In this document: in pieces, positions 1-7,754 of the stretch
Numbering within the stretch: position 1 is the stretch's first letter
How the letters are laid out: the number at the start of each line of letters is the position of its first letter
Assembly: GCA_017469405.1 (NCBI GenBank)
Contig: JAFUGL010000048.1
Location: forward strand, 1-36,223
Length of the DNA: 36,223 bases
Direction: 5' to 3'
From: Lachnospiraceae bacterium
GTDB lineage: Bacteria > Bacillota > Clostridia > Lachnospirales > Lachnospiraceae
Notes under the pieces: model-generated
The model's input: only the letters and a program-made list of their open reading frames with translations
Told to the model about the DNA's origin: nothing
Database searches by the model: none
Program-made: the position numbers and the translations under genes

Positions 1-104
1 CTTACATTAGTTATTGATAATTTAAAACCAATTTACCCTACTCATACTTTCAATTCTAAATCCATGCATAAATTTTATCGATATACACAGATTTTATCGC
101 ATGA

Positions 105-875
105 TTACCTTAATAACAATTCCTTTTTATCTACAAGTTTTGCCTGAACAAGATATCTTTTTATATCAATACTCGTACAGGTCGAAAGCGTTATTATTCT
201 ATCATCGGTCGTAAGCTTTTCTACATCACGGAAATAACCGCTACCATAATTTTTTAGCATATCGATATATTCCTGATATCCTTTTACATTGGAAAAGTCA
301 TAAGCATATAAAATGTGGTCATCACTAAATTCATATGCTGCAAATATCTCATACGTTAAAAGCTCATCCGGTGTATAAATATACACATATTTATTGTTGT
401 CAAAAAAATCCTTTTCACTGAACTTATGCAGGTCTCGGAAGCCCTCACCATTTTTCATATTGTGACCATAAAGGATGGTGTTGTAATCATCAAAATCCTT
501 ACTGTTAAGTCTCTGCGTATAGATGCATCCCGGATATCCCGTACTTCCGTCAAGATTATGATCCAGATAATAATCCTCCGGCTGTTCATCATCGCTTTGT
601 AAAACAGGATATGAAATGCGTGTATCCGGTATATCTATATAAGCATAAACATTTTTATCAATCTCCCAGTAAGCCTTAAAATCTATCGGATTTTCTTCTT
701 TCGGCTCTTCGGTAGTTGCCTCATTGACTGTAGTTTGAGTTTGTTCTGTGGTTATGCTTTCTGTTGTATCATGCTCGGTTTCTGAAGTATCTTGCGTGAC
801 CGACTTTTTACCACATGAAGATAAAACCAATATTGAGATTAACAAAAAATATGTTAAACGTCTTTTTAGTTTCAT
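105..875 (-). CDS. Class B-like sortase with lipoprotein signal
   Basis: Sortases are cysteine transpeptidases that act at the cell surface, attaching proteins to the wall or to pilins. The catalytic set is visible: His138 in LYGHNMKNGEGF, Cys233 in TLSTCT and Arg240 in KRYLVQAKL. The layout and spacing fit class B. The N-terminus is a lipoprotein signal peptide ending in LVLSSC (Cys21), followed by a Thr/Glu-rich linker of about 40 residues, so the enzyme is probably lipid-anchored rather than held by the usual N-terminal membrane helix. I chose the ATG at 873-875 because AGGA lies just upstream of it and a good promoter at 923-950 would make any longer start untranscribed. No sortase substrate is recognisable nearby. 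Class assignment is inference; sortase identity is confident. Confidence 0.88.
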   Translation of the reverse strand: MKLKRRLTYFLLISILVLSSCGKKSVTQDTSETEHDTTESITTEQTQTTVNEATTEEPKEENPIDFKAYWEIDKNVYAYIDIPDTRISYPVLQSDDEQPEDYYLDHNLDGSTGYPGCIYTQRLNSKDFDDYNTILYGHNMKNGEGFRDLHKFSEKDFFDNNKYVYIYTPDELLTYEIFAAYEFSDDHILYAYDFSNVKGYQEYIDMLKNYGSGYFRDVEKLTTDDRIITLSTCTSIDIKRYLVQAKLVDKKELLLR

Positions 876-922
876 TTGTATTTTCCTGCTCCGTTTCAAA
901 AAATAAAACTTTTCTTCATAAG

Positions 923-950
923 AGTATACTTTATTTAGAGATTTTATCAA
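923..950 (-). promoter_or_regulatory. Promoter of the sortase gene
   Basis: On the minus strand TTGATA (945-950) is followed after 16 bases by TATACT (923-928). This matches the vegetative sigma consensus well and lies about 50 bases ahead of the chosen sortase start. Confidence 0.6.
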
Positions 951-967
951 GAGATAAATTCACAAAG

Positions 968-1382
968 TTACCTATAAAAACTATTTTTCTGATCTCTTTT
1001 ATAGGTAAAATTGGCGATCAACGCAATGGCAAAAATCTTAAATTACCTATAAATCCTTTCATCTTATTTAGTCTTATAGGTAAAACGACTTTGCGAAAAG
1101 ATAATTAAGGTCTATATTTACCTATAAGCCCTATAACATCATTCAATCTTATAGGTAAAACGGCCAACCAGAAGAAGAATCAAGACATAAATTTACCTAT
1201 AAGCTCTATAACATCATTCAATCTTATAGGTAAAATGGCCAAGCAGAAGAAGAATCAAGACATAAATTTACCTATAAGCCCTATAACATCATTCAATCTT
1301 ATAGGTAAAACAACTCTGCGAAAGGATAATTCAGATCTCATTTTACCTATAAGTCTATCGCCTCATATAATCTTATAGGTAA
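968..1382. repeat. Six 75-bp tandem repeats, each with a palindrome
   Basis: TTACCTATAA begins at 968, 1043, 1118, 1193, 1268 and 1343, exactly 75 bases apart. Each copy is matched by TTATAGGTAA about 31 bases later, so every unit carries a hairpin of 10-13 bp with an 18-21-base loop. Units three to five are nearly identical, including the 34 bases between palindromes; the outer units have drifted. In unit one the inner stem bases changed together on both arms (TATAAAA against TTTTATA), which suggests the stem is maintained. Read on the plus strand, 75 bases equal 25 codons and give LPI(8)LIGK in every unit. The array fills most of the 720-bp gap between the sortase and DUF4179 genes. Function unknown. 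Confidence 0.9.
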
Positions 1383-1443
1383 AACAGCCAAACAACCGAC
1401 TTATATACTCTTTAAAAGCTTATTCCAACTATAATATCACTTT

Positions 1444-1469
1444 CAACCGGTGAATTTTTGTCACCGATT
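1444..1469. other. Short hairpin with GGTGA/TCACC arms
   Basis: CGGTGA (1448-1453) and TCACCG (1461-1466) pair around a T-rich loop, with a CAA/TTG extension outside one mismatch. It lies beyond the DUF4179 gene. The arms resemble the GTGAC-type palindromes on the other side of the same operon. Confidence 0.45.
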
Positions 1470-1484
1470 GAACATAAACAAAAA

Positions 1485-1564
1485 TCAGGTCCGGTTTAAA
1501 GCTCACTTCATTAGCTATATTTATTAGCTCACTTCACTAGTTTGCTTTAAAACCAAACCTGATT
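1485..1564 (-). terminator. Long hairpin after the sigma/anti-sigma operon
   Basis: TCAGGTCCGGTTTAAAGC on the left pairs with GCTTTAAAACCAAACCTGA on the right, with one internal mismatch region, around a loop of about 40 bases. The loop contains two direct copies of GCTCACTTCA(T/C)TAG (1501-1514 and 1527-1540). It lies about 30 bases beyond the DUF4179 stop and probably ends or stabilises that transcript, but no clear T-tract follows. Confidence 0.45.
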
Positions 1565-1595
1565 ACAAAGGTTATTAAGTTTTTAAATTATGAGG

Positions 1596-2780
1596 TTATC
1601 TCAATGTATATGTCGTCTCATTTACTGTGATTGACTCTATATTATCTACATCACAGAGACGATTAAATGCTATTTTAAACTCATTATCAAAGCCACAAAC
1701 ATATTGATAATTTGCATGTTCAACATCGCAGCTGTGACTTATGCCTAATTCTTTATTATCACAATTGCTTTCTCTGACAAGATATTCGGTTCCATTCTTA
1801 TACTTTATATTTACATAGTAGATATAATATGGATCATAAAAATCAAGTCCAAGTCCCACACTCTCATCAATACTCATGGATATAGGTGAAACCTTAACGA
1901 CACCGCCGTCTGCATTGACATATTCCTTCATCTCTATCTTCTCTTTAGTATTAAGCGGAATATCCATCTCAACGATTTGATCTAGTATTTTGTTAAATTC
2001 TTCCGGATCATTGGTAGTCGCATATTCTTCAATTGTACAAGGTAATATTTGTACATGAATCGTTGGTGTTTCATTTACCTGATATTCGGAACCCAGAACA
2101 GCATATGAGTAGCAATACATTTTTTCTTCAGTAGATTTATCCAAATCTATGTAAACCTTGCCGAAATTAAAGCTTACATTTTGATCAAGTTCAGGAGAAT
2201 TACCCTTTGCCTCATTGCTATGTCCGGCATGGTCAAGATTATATATTTTGACTCCACCCTCACGCTCTAAGGTATACTCAACCACCATACAATTTCCGTC
2301 ACTTACTGTAGAAAGAATGGTCATCTTTGTTCCGTCCAAGTCATATTCTTCATTCATCTCAAGAATATTGTCGCCAACCAGCTTTTCGGCTTTTTCAGGG
2401 TCCGTATCTTCATAATCTATAGCCGGCATCTCGACTTCAAAATGCTTTGTCTCATCTCCCCAGTCTTCATCCCATTCATACATATGGGATTCTATGTCTT
2501 CCTTACCCTTGCTGCCCCAGATACGGTCAAACAAATCTCCTCCCGTTGCTGCATTTACTGCTATCGGTGCTGCTATTACAAATGTCATTATAGCCGCTGC
2601 CACCTTAACACCTGTATATTTCTTTGTTGTAAGATGCTTCTTTCTATAGTTTTTAAGCAACTCCTTTTTATTCTTTTTATACTCCTCCGAAAACTCATGA
2701 TAATCATCTATTTCGTCGAATTCTTCAAGACTTATCTCGAAATCTTCAAGCATTTCGTTCTCTGTAATGTTCCTGCTCAT
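1596..2780 (-). CDS. DUF4179-type membrane protein, likely anti-sigma factor
   Basis: The first 50 residues or so are acidic and cytoplasmic-looking. A single membrane helix follows (about residues 60-80, VAAAIMTFVIAAPIAVNA), then a roughly 300-residue outer domain. This layout, directly downstream of and overlapping an ECF sigma gene, is typical of DUF4179 proteins, which are presumed to hold their partner sigma factor at the membrane. The start is the ATG at 2778-2780, nine bases after AAGGAG; an in-frame GTG two codons earlier sits too close to that site. The gene overlaps the sigma gene by 35 bases, implying coupled translation and fixed stoichiometry. The signal sensed by the outer domain is not visible. 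The family call is from memory of the architecture, not a search. Confidence 0.75.
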   Translation of the reverse strand: MSRNITENEMLEDFEISLEEFDEIDDYHEFSEEYKKNKKELLKNYRKKHLTTKKYTGVKVAAAIMTFVIAAPIAVNAATGGDLFDRIWGSKGKEDIESHMYEWDEDWGDETKHFEVEMPAIDYEDTDPEKAEKLVGDNILEMNEEYDLDGTKMTILSTVSDGNCMVVEYTLEREGGVKIYNLDHAGHSNEAKGNSPELDQNVSFNFGKVYIDLDKSTEEKMYCYSYAVLGSEYQVNETPTIHVQILPCTIEEYATTNDPEEFNKILDQIVEMDIPLNTKEKIEMKEYVNADGGVVKVSPISMSIDESVGLGLDFYDPYYIYYVNIKYKNGTEYLVRESNCDNKELGISHSCDVEHANYQYVCGFDNEFKIAFNRLCDVDNIESITVNETTYTLR

Positions 2781-3381
2781 ATTCACACTCTCCTTTCACT
2801 CTGTTCCTAAGCATCGCCTTCGCACGTTCAAATCTCTTTCTCACATTTACCTCGGATATATTAAGATACTTTGCTGTCTCCTTTACCGAAAGATTCTTAT
2901 ATATCAGGCAGTCTATCACATCATAATATTTATCAGGAAGATACGAAATGTATTCCTCAAGCTCCATATTTCCGATTATACTTGCCGGATCATATAAGGA
3001 TGAAACATGCTCATTTATGTCGTAAATATTATCAGTATTATCGCTTTCCTCATAGTAATTCCGTCCGTTTCTTTTACCACTATATGTATCTTCTTTGTCC
3101 GACAGGTAGATAAGCTCCTGTTCTCTCTTATTTTTATTGTAAATGTTAATCGACACATTTTTGATAACCTTAATTATGTATCTCTTGCAATCATCTGACT
3201 TAGCATCCTCAAAGAACACGTCTTTTTTCATCATCCTTATGAAAGCTTCCGAAACCGCATCCTCCGCCTGTCCTTCGTCATTTAATACACGATAAGCAAC
3301 CCGGTACATCTTTTGTTCATACAGGCGGTAGCATTCTTCGATAAAGCCAACCTGCGGAGCAATATTTTTCTTTTTAGACAC
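2746..3381 (-). CDS. ECF-type RNA polymerase sigma factor
   Basis: A 211-residue sigma-70 family protein with only regions 2 and 4. Region 2 includes DEGQAEDAVSEAFIRMMKK (about residues 31-49). Region 4 ends in the helix-turn-helix LSVKETAKYLNISEVNVRKR (about 160-180). Such factors redirect RNA polymerase to a small regulon. The GTG start at 3379-3381 follows GGGAGG by seven bases. It is co-transcribed with the overlapping DUF4179 protein, its probable inhibitor. A Lys/Asp/Asn-rich linker of about 50 residues separates the two domains. A 10-bp palindrome TTCGTACGAA (3415-3424) lies just ahead of the ribosome binding site. Targets other than possible autoregulation cannot be inferred. Confidence 0.9.
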   Translation of the reverse strand: MSKKKNIAPQVGFIEECYRLYEQKMYRVAYRVLNDEGQAEDAVSEAFIRMMKKDVFFEDAKSDDCKRYIIKVIKNVSINIYNKNKREQELIYLSDKEDTYSGKRNGRNYYEESDNTDNIYDINEHVSSLYDPASIIGNMELEEYISYLPDKYYDVIDCLIYKNLSVKETAKYLNISEVNVRKRFERAKAMLRNRVKGECEYEQEHYRERNA

Positions 3382-3460
3382 CTTCGTCCCTCCCTTCGTA
3401 TGATTTGTAATTAGTTCGTACGAATTATCCTTACACTATATATAACAGATTTTAAATGGA

Positions 3461-3473
3461 ATTTGTGACAAAT
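3461..3473. promoter_or_regulatory. 13-bp palindrome upstream of the sigma gene
   Basis: ATTTGTGACAAAT is a perfect palindrome around a single central base, about 80 bases before the sigma start. Its core GTGACAAAT recurs in the larger palindrome at 3514-3538. A protein-binding site is a guess. Confidence 0.35.
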
Positions 3474-3513
3474 GAATAAAATTATCTTGCTAATGTAATC
3501 ATACGCACAAAAA

Positions 3514-3538
3514 AGTTGGTGACAAATTGTCACCAACT
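3514..3538. terminator. Bidirectional terminator
   Basis: Arms AGTTGGTGACAA and TTGTCACCAACT are exact complements around one base. On the minus strand the stem is followed by six T; on the plus strand GC and six T follow. It separates the sigma operon from the gene ending at 3782. The 240 bases between it and that gene show nothing I can identify. Confidence 0.75.
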
Positions 3539-3781
3539 GCTTTTTTATCTTTTCTTTTAACGGAGCATATATAACCGTACTTCCATGCTCCCATCACCCA
3601 ACAGGCAACAAGTTTTTAGCAGTTTTCTTCAAAATATGTAGGCGTTCAACCGCATCCATAAACAATAAACACTAACGTTATAAAAAATAACGAAATAACT
3701 TGAAACCCAAACCATAAACTTTAAATTGATAACTCAACCGGAGTATCAAAAAACGAATATTAACTGCACGGAAAAATCCTC

Positions 3782-4297
3782 TTATAAATCAACCTCAAAT
3801 TCCACTGTCTGATTATACTTATCAAGTGCTATCTGCATATCGGAAATTTTCGCATCAATTTCCTCGTATTCCTTTTTGATTAAATCCAAATCATAGTTGA
3901 TATACTCATACTCCGGTGCAGTCTTTCTTGCAGAAAATAATCCGGAATTAATTCTAGACTTTGGCTCTTTTTTACGCATACGGTCGAGAATAACCTTACG
4001 ATTATTCATCTGTGCCATGCTGACAAGAATAGCGTCAATTGTCATCAAAGTGTCTCCGACCTTTATCTCGTTATTACAATTAGCAACATTTATAGCATGC
4101 TTGATTTTTACAATCTTATCATCAATTTCGGAAATCTTTTTTGCAACCTCTTCATAATTGTAATCAGGTATTACAGGCTCTTCATCAAGTGCCGCAACGT
4201 AAGTAAAACCTTCTTCCTCCTTTGCTCTCCAAAAGTTTTTGTCTTCGTTTAGCTTTTTAAGCTGCTTGTTCGCAACTGCGGATGTCATTTTCACCAT
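3782..4297 (-). CDS. Uncharacterised helical protein
   Basis: I do not recognise this 171-residue protein with confidence. It is charged and has no signal peptide or membrane segment, so it is probably cytoplasmic. Two stretches look like long helices or coiled coil: about residues 50-75 (EEVAKKISEIDDKIVKIKHAINVAN) and 135-160. Between them lies a conserved-looking IKVGDTLMTIDAILVSMAQM segment. The pattern of a helix ending in an INxxN-like sequence followed by a GDTL-like sequence weakly recalls DIP1984-type proteins, but this is only an impression. ATG at 4295-4297 follows GGGAGG by nine bases. It appears to be a single-gene unit. Confidence 0.7.
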   Translation of the reverse strand: MVKMTSAVANKQLKKLNEDKNFWRAKEEEGFTYVAALDEEPVIPDYNYEEVAKKISEIDDKIVKIKHAINVANCNNEIKVGDTLMTIDAILVSMAQMNNRKVILDRMRKKEPKSRINSGLFSARKTAPEYEYINYDLDLIKKEYEEIDAKISDMQIALDKYNQTVEFEVDL

Positions 4298-4398
4298 ATT
4301 TTTCTTCCTCCCGATTTGTAAATAGTTTTATTATCTGATAATAATATATCACAGCATTAGGCTTATGTCATTTAACTTGTAGTACATATTATAAAAAA

Positions 4399-4431
4399 TC
4401 GACTAATCTGTATTTTTTACACATTAGCCGA
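4399..4431. repeat. Palindromic element, copy 1
   Basis: TCGACTAATCTGTA and TACACATTAGCCGA form an imperfect hairpin around five T. The same element, in the same orientation, recurs at 6465-6499 and 6525-6561. This copy lies about 70 bases beyond the deoC stop. Confidence 0.75.
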
Positions 4432-4500
4432 TCTAAATCATTAGATATATTCCCTGTCAGGCTTTTCTCATCTTCTCTTCTTTTAGTAAAGAAATTTTCG

Positions 4501-5154
4501 TCATATCAATCCCTTAACTATCTTTACAATCCTGCTTGTACCGAGTCTGTCGGCACCAAGCTCCATAAAATGCTCTGCATCCTCCATAGATGAGATTCCT
4601 CCCGCGGCTTTAATTTTTACATTCGAACCGACATATTTTTTGAACAGTTCAATATCTTCAAAGGTTGCACCTGCTGTTGAAAAACCGGTGGAAGTCTTGA
4701 TATAATCCGCACCCGATTCAGTCACTATCTCACACATCTTGATTTTTTCTTCTTCAGTCAAAAGACAGGTTTCTATAATTACCTTTAAAATGTGATCTCC
4801 ACAAGCCTCTTTTATCTCTTTAATCTCCGATAAGACGTAATCATATTCCTTTGCCTTAAGCATTCCAATATTGATTACCATATCTATCTCATCTGCTCCG
4901 TTTGAAAGAGCGTCCTTTGTTTCAAAAACCTTTGTCGCAGTAGTCATATTTCCGTTAGGAAAACCGATTACCGTGCATACAGCGATTTCTCCGTTTAGAT
5001 ATTCTGCTGCCCTTTTGACATAGCATGGCGGAATACAAACTGAAGCTGTTTTGTATTTTTTTGCATCGTCGCAAATAACTTTTATCTCATCCCAGGTTGC
5101 ACCCTGAAGTAAAAGCGTGTGATCGCAAGCGGCAAGTATTTTTTGTTGATCCAT
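4501..5154 (-). CDS. deoC: Deoxyribose-phosphate aldolase
   Basis: Cleaves 2-deoxyribose 5-phosphate to glyceraldehyde 3-phosphate and acetaldehyde (EC 4.1.2.4), the last step of deoxynucleoside breakdown, in the cytoplasm. At 217 residues it has the usual bacterial length. The TIM-barrel landmarks are present: EIDMVINIG (catalytic Asp), YIKTSTGFS (Schiff-base lysine) and [10 protein letters not shown] (second lysine). ATG follows AAGGAGG by about six bases. It ends in TGA. No other nucleoside genes are adjacent; it follows the DUF4143 ATPase on the same strand, and one palindromic element lies on each side of this pair. Confident assignment. Confidence 0.95.
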   Translation of the reverse strand: MDQQKILAACDHTLLLQGATWDEIKVICDDAKKYKTASVCIPPCYVKRAAEYLNGEIAVCTVIGFPNGNMTTATKVFETKDALSNGADEIDMVINIGMLKAKEYDYVLSEIKEIKEACGDHILKVIIETCLLTEEEKIKMCEIVTESGADYIKTSTGFSTAGATFEDIELFKKYVGSNVKIKAAGGISSMEDAEHFMELGADRLGTSRIVKIVKGLI

Positions 5155-5230
5155 ATATATCCTCCTTATTTTCTATACTTATAAATATAATATTCATAAT
5201 ATTTATTCCTCTATATTTTTTAGTTAATTC

Positions 5231-6454
5231 TTATATCATCCAAATCGGAACAATAAAGTTATCCTTATCAATAGCAGTTAATTCCGGTTTCATGCAAAGT
5301 ATTGCACCTTTTGAACGTGGTGTCGAGGATTTATCCAAAAGTTTAAAAACTTTGACTAATTCCGAACCCGGATTAGCAGATTTTTTTATTTCAATTGGAT
5401 TAAGGACACCATCATGCTCCAATATTATATCAATTTCCCTGGAATCCTTATCACGATAATAGTATACAAATGGGTCTATTCCGGAATTTAAATAAGCTTT
5501 CATTATCTCGCTTACAACATAATTTTCCAAAACAGCTCCATTCATAGCACCACTTTCCAGTGTTTCAGCACTGCTCCATTTTGTCAGATAACACACTAAC
5601 CCTGTATCATAAAAATAAAGCTTCGGTGTCTTAACCAATCGTTTCAAAAGATTATTGGAATATGGATGCAAATAGAAAATAATTCCAAGTGTTTCCAATA
5701 TTCCAAGCCAGTCCTTAACAAGCTTTTGATTTACATCTGCATCCTGTGCAATATCTGCAATATTTAGCATTTGTCCGCATCTCGCTGCAACTGATGTTAT
5801 AAAACGTAAAAACTTTAATGAGTCAATTGCATCGGACAATCCCTTTACATCTCTTTCAATATATGTGGAAAGATAACTGCTGTAAAAAATCTGACTGTTA
5901 CTATTTTGACCACTTACTACCGCCGGCATGGAGCCCTTAAAAATCCGGTCAAAAATCTCCATAGTATCAGCCGGTTTTCTCTCTTTGCCTCTTTCCTTAA
6001 GTTCCTCCAAATCAATAGTAAACGGTTTCATTTCGCCTTTGCATATTTCTGCCTGTGATAATGCTGTCAAGGATAGTACAGCAACCCTTCCTGCCAAGGA
6101 TTCACTAACACCTTGCATAAGTTTAAAGACTTGTGAACCAGTCAACCAAAAATCTCCCGGGTTATGATTTTTATCAACAATAATTTTTATATAAGTAAAT
6201 AATTCCGGTGCATATTGTACTTCATCGATCAAAACCGGTGGTTTATGAATCTGCAAGAACATCTCCGGATCGGTTTTGGCAAGGCTTCTTTCATTTAAAT
6301 CATCCAAGGACACATAGCTTCTGTCTGTTCCTTCCATAAGTTTTTGAAGCATAGTTGTTTTACCAACCTGTCTTGGTCCTGTAACCAAAACAACCGGATA
6401 CTCTTTTGTCACTTCAGCTACAACTTTTTCCAAGCTTCTAGGTATATAATCCAT
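5231..6454 (-). CDS. AAA-type ATPase with DUF4143 domain
   Basis: A 407-residue protein with an N-terminal P-loop ATPase (Walker A GPRQVGKTTML near residue 27, Walker B VLIDEVQ near residue 75) and a C-terminal DUF4143 region with the nuclease-like signature EIDIILEHDG...PIEIKKS. Families of this design are common, often patchily distributed, and have no settled function; links to toxin-antitoxin or mobile DNA have been suggested. ATG at 6452-6454 lies six bases after GAGGTG; the alternative upstream GTG would fall inside that site. The 5' leader contains palindromic element copy 2, whose end merges with the ribosome binding site, so it could affect translation. Confidence 0.9.
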   Translation of the reverse strand: MDYIPRSLEKVVAEVTKEYPVVLVTGPRQVGKTTMLQKLMEGTDRSYVSLDDLNERSLAKTDPEMFLQIHKPPVLIDEVQYAPELFTYIKIIVDKNHNPGDFWLTGSQVFKLMQGVSESLAGRVAVLSLTALSQAEICKGEMKPFTIDLEELKERGKERKPADTMEIFDRIFKGSMPAVVSGQNSNSQIFYSSYLSTYIERDVKGLSDAIDSLKFLRFITSVAARCGQMLNIADIAQDADVNQKLVKDWLGILETLGIIFYLHPYSNNLLKRLVKTPKLYFYDTGLVCYLTKWSSAETLESGAMNGAVLENYVVSEIMKAYLNSGIDPFVYYYRDKDSREIDIILEHDGVLNPIEIKKSANPGSELVKVFKLLDKSSTPRSKGAILCMKPELTAIDKDNFIVPIWMI

Positions 6455-6464
6455 ATAAATCACC

Positions 6465-6499
6465 TCGGCTAATCTGTATTATATATACATAATAGCCGA
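6465..6499. repeat. Palindromic element, copy 2
   Basis: TCGGCTAATCTGTA and TACATAATAGCCGA around ATTATATA-like loop sequence. The left arm matches copy 3 exactly and copy 1 with one change. It overlaps the ribosome binding site of the DUF4143 ATPase. Confidence 0.75.
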
Positions 6500-6524
6500 T
6501 ATAATCATTAAATGCAACAAAAAA

Positions 6525-6561
6525 TTCGGCTAATCTGTAATTCTTTTACATATTAGCCGAA
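6525..6561. repeat. Palindromic element, copy 3
   Basis: TTCGGCTAATCTGTA pairs with TACATATTAGCCGAA with a single mismatch, around a short T-rich loop. It starts six bases beyond the metallophosphatase stop and may double as that gene's terminator. Confidence 0.75.
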
Positions 6562-6566
6562 TTTAA

Positions 6567-7274
6567 TCAATCAACATATTCCCAATCAAGCTCTTCGGTA
6601 TCTATACATACAAATTTCTCATTTCCTATAGGTCCTCCGTCACTGTATGTTGAAAAATTATCAAGTGTAAGAATATTTCCGGTTTTAAGCGGTTTGGTTA
6701 CGGGTGTATGTCCAACCACCTGAAACATGGAAGACGGATACATTCTTATGTCTCTATATTGCGGTCTGACCCATATAGGCGAATCATCATCCCAAATTTC
6801 ATACTTTCCCATTTTATTTACCTTCTCAAGCAAATAATCTAAATCCGGTTTTTCACCGTGTCCAAAATGCTTCATGACGAACTTCTCGGAAAGACCTGCA
6901 TGGCTGAACAAAACATCATCTATGCGATGGATGAAAGCAACATTTTCTTTTGGCAAAGTGTATATAATTTTATTTATACCTGCAACAACCGTATCTCTTG
7001 CATAGGCTGAATACCCCGATTCAAATGCCTGCCACAGATAACTGACATCATGGTTTCCCAAACAGTATAATGTATCAGGATATTTCTCTATGAATTGTAG
7101 TATAGCATCCAATGTTTCTTTATACAAATCAAGATTTAATTCCTGATTCCAGTCATCAACAAAATCGCCAAGCATAACTATCCTGTCAAATTGGTTTTTT
7201 TCTATTAGTTCTGTTGCTTTTTCAAACATCCATGGTTTAAGATGAACATCAGGAATTACAAAAACTTTACTCAT
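6567..7274 (-). CDS. Calcineurin-like metallophosphoesterase
   Basis: A 235-residue cytoplasmic phosphoesterase of the Ser/Thr protein phosphatase-like superfamily. All metal-binding blocks are visible in order: PDVHLKP (near residue 8), GDFVDDW, GNHDVSY, FSHAGL and VGHTPVT. These bind two metal ions that hydrolyse phosphoesters; the physiological substrate cannot be told from sequence. The start is ATG at 7272-7274, eight bases after AGGAGG; the earlier in-frame ATG is only two bases from that site. It is the last gene before the repeat block that follows the rpsI terminator, and probably has its own promoter within or near that block. Confidence 0.88.
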   Translation of the reverse strand: MSKVFVIPDVHLKPWMFEKATELIEKNQFDRIVMLGDFVDDWNQELNLDLYKETLDAILQFIEKYPDTLYCLGNHDVSYLWQAFESGYSAYARDTVVAGINKIIYTLPKENVAFIHRIDDVLFSHAGLSEKFVMKHFGHGEKPDLDYLLEKVNKMGKYEIWDDDSPIWVRPQYRDIRMYPSSMFQVVGHTPVTKPLKTGNILTLDNFSTYSDGGPIGNEKFVCIDTEELDWEYVD

Positions 7275-7301
7275 GGGCATTACCTCCTATAAAAATATTA
7301 C

Positions 7302-7690
7302 GTCATATCTGCGATGCCTGCCGCTGCCTCACCTTCGCTTCGCTTCGGTTCGGTCGCTTCAGCCATCCTATGATTTTTTTAAGGATTACTGCAAATGCAA
7401 GAGAATCTCCTCTTCGCTTCGAGTCGAGCCGACCATCTCTTGTCTTTCTTTTGTCATATCTGCGATGCCTGCTGCTGCCTCACCTTCGCTCCGCTTCGGT
7501 TCGGTCGCTTCAGCCATCCTATGATGTACTTCGGTTTGTTGCGAATCCAAGAGAATCTCACCTTCGCTCCGCTTCGGTTCGACCATCTCTTGTCTTTCTT
7601 TTGTCATATCTGCGATACCTGCTGCTGCCTCACCTTCGCTTCGCTTCGGTACGGTCGCTTCAGCCATCCTATGATGTCTGCGTATACAAA
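7302..7690. repeat. Two and a half 150-bp tandem repeats
   Basis: GTCATATCTGCGAT begins units at 7302, 7453 and 7603 (spacing 151 and 150). Each unit carries the CTTCGCTTCG(G)-rich core and the segment GTCGCTTCAGCCATCCTATGAT; the last unit is truncated. An inverted copy of GTCATATCTGCGATG ends at 7755, on the last base of the rpsI stop codon, so the whole block is bounded by 15-bp inverted repeats. GC content is clearly higher than in the flanks. Apart from the repeats and the rpsI terminator I see nothing else in this 480-bp gap. Confidence 0.85.
7386..7667 (-). CDS. Possible repeat peptide (PKRSEGE), doubtful
   Basis: A 93-residue reading frame through the tandem repeats. It reads MAEATxPKRSEGEAAAGIADM, TKERQEMVEPKRSEGEILLD, then again MAEATEPKRSEGE. 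Some differences between the units are silent (GGT/GGC, CGA/CGG), but one unit is 151 bases long, which breaks the frame. The ATG has only AGG directly touching it, with no spaced ribosome binding site, and it lies just beyond the rpsI terminator. It may be a small charged protein or simply an open frame across a non-coding repeat; I favour the latter. Confidence 0.2.
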   Translation of the reverse strand: MAEATVPKRSEGEAAAGIADMTKERQEMVEPKRSEGEILLDSQQTEVHHRMAEATEPKRSEGEAAAGIADMTKERQEMVGSTRSEEEILLHLQ

Positions 7691-7691
7691 A

Positions 7692-7730
7692 AAGAGTGCT
7701 TGGAATACAAGTATTCCAGCACTCTTTTTG
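7692..7730 (-). terminator. Terminator of the rplM-rpsI operon
   Basis: AAGAGTGCTTGGAATAC and GTATTCCAGCACTCTT form a long stem with one bulge around a two-base gap, followed on the minus strand by CTTTTTT. The other side also has five T, so it may work in both directions. It lies about 30 bases past the rpsI stop. Confidence 0.85.
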
Positions 7731-7754
7731 TACACTCCGACATCGCAGATATGA

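Noticed and set aside
815-1108. Plus-strand open frame of 97 codons
   Set aside because: It begins inside and antisense to the sortase signal peptide, has no ribosome binding site, and ends at a TAA within the repeat array. Treated as part of the array.
968-1382. CRISPR-like array
   Set aside because: The segments between palindromes are themselves repeated (units three to five nearly identical) rather than unique spacers, and there are no cas genes.
2215-3198. Plus-strand frames opposite the sigma/anti-sigma genes
   Set aside because: Antisense shadows without ribosome binding sites; the minus-strand proteins have clear family motifs.
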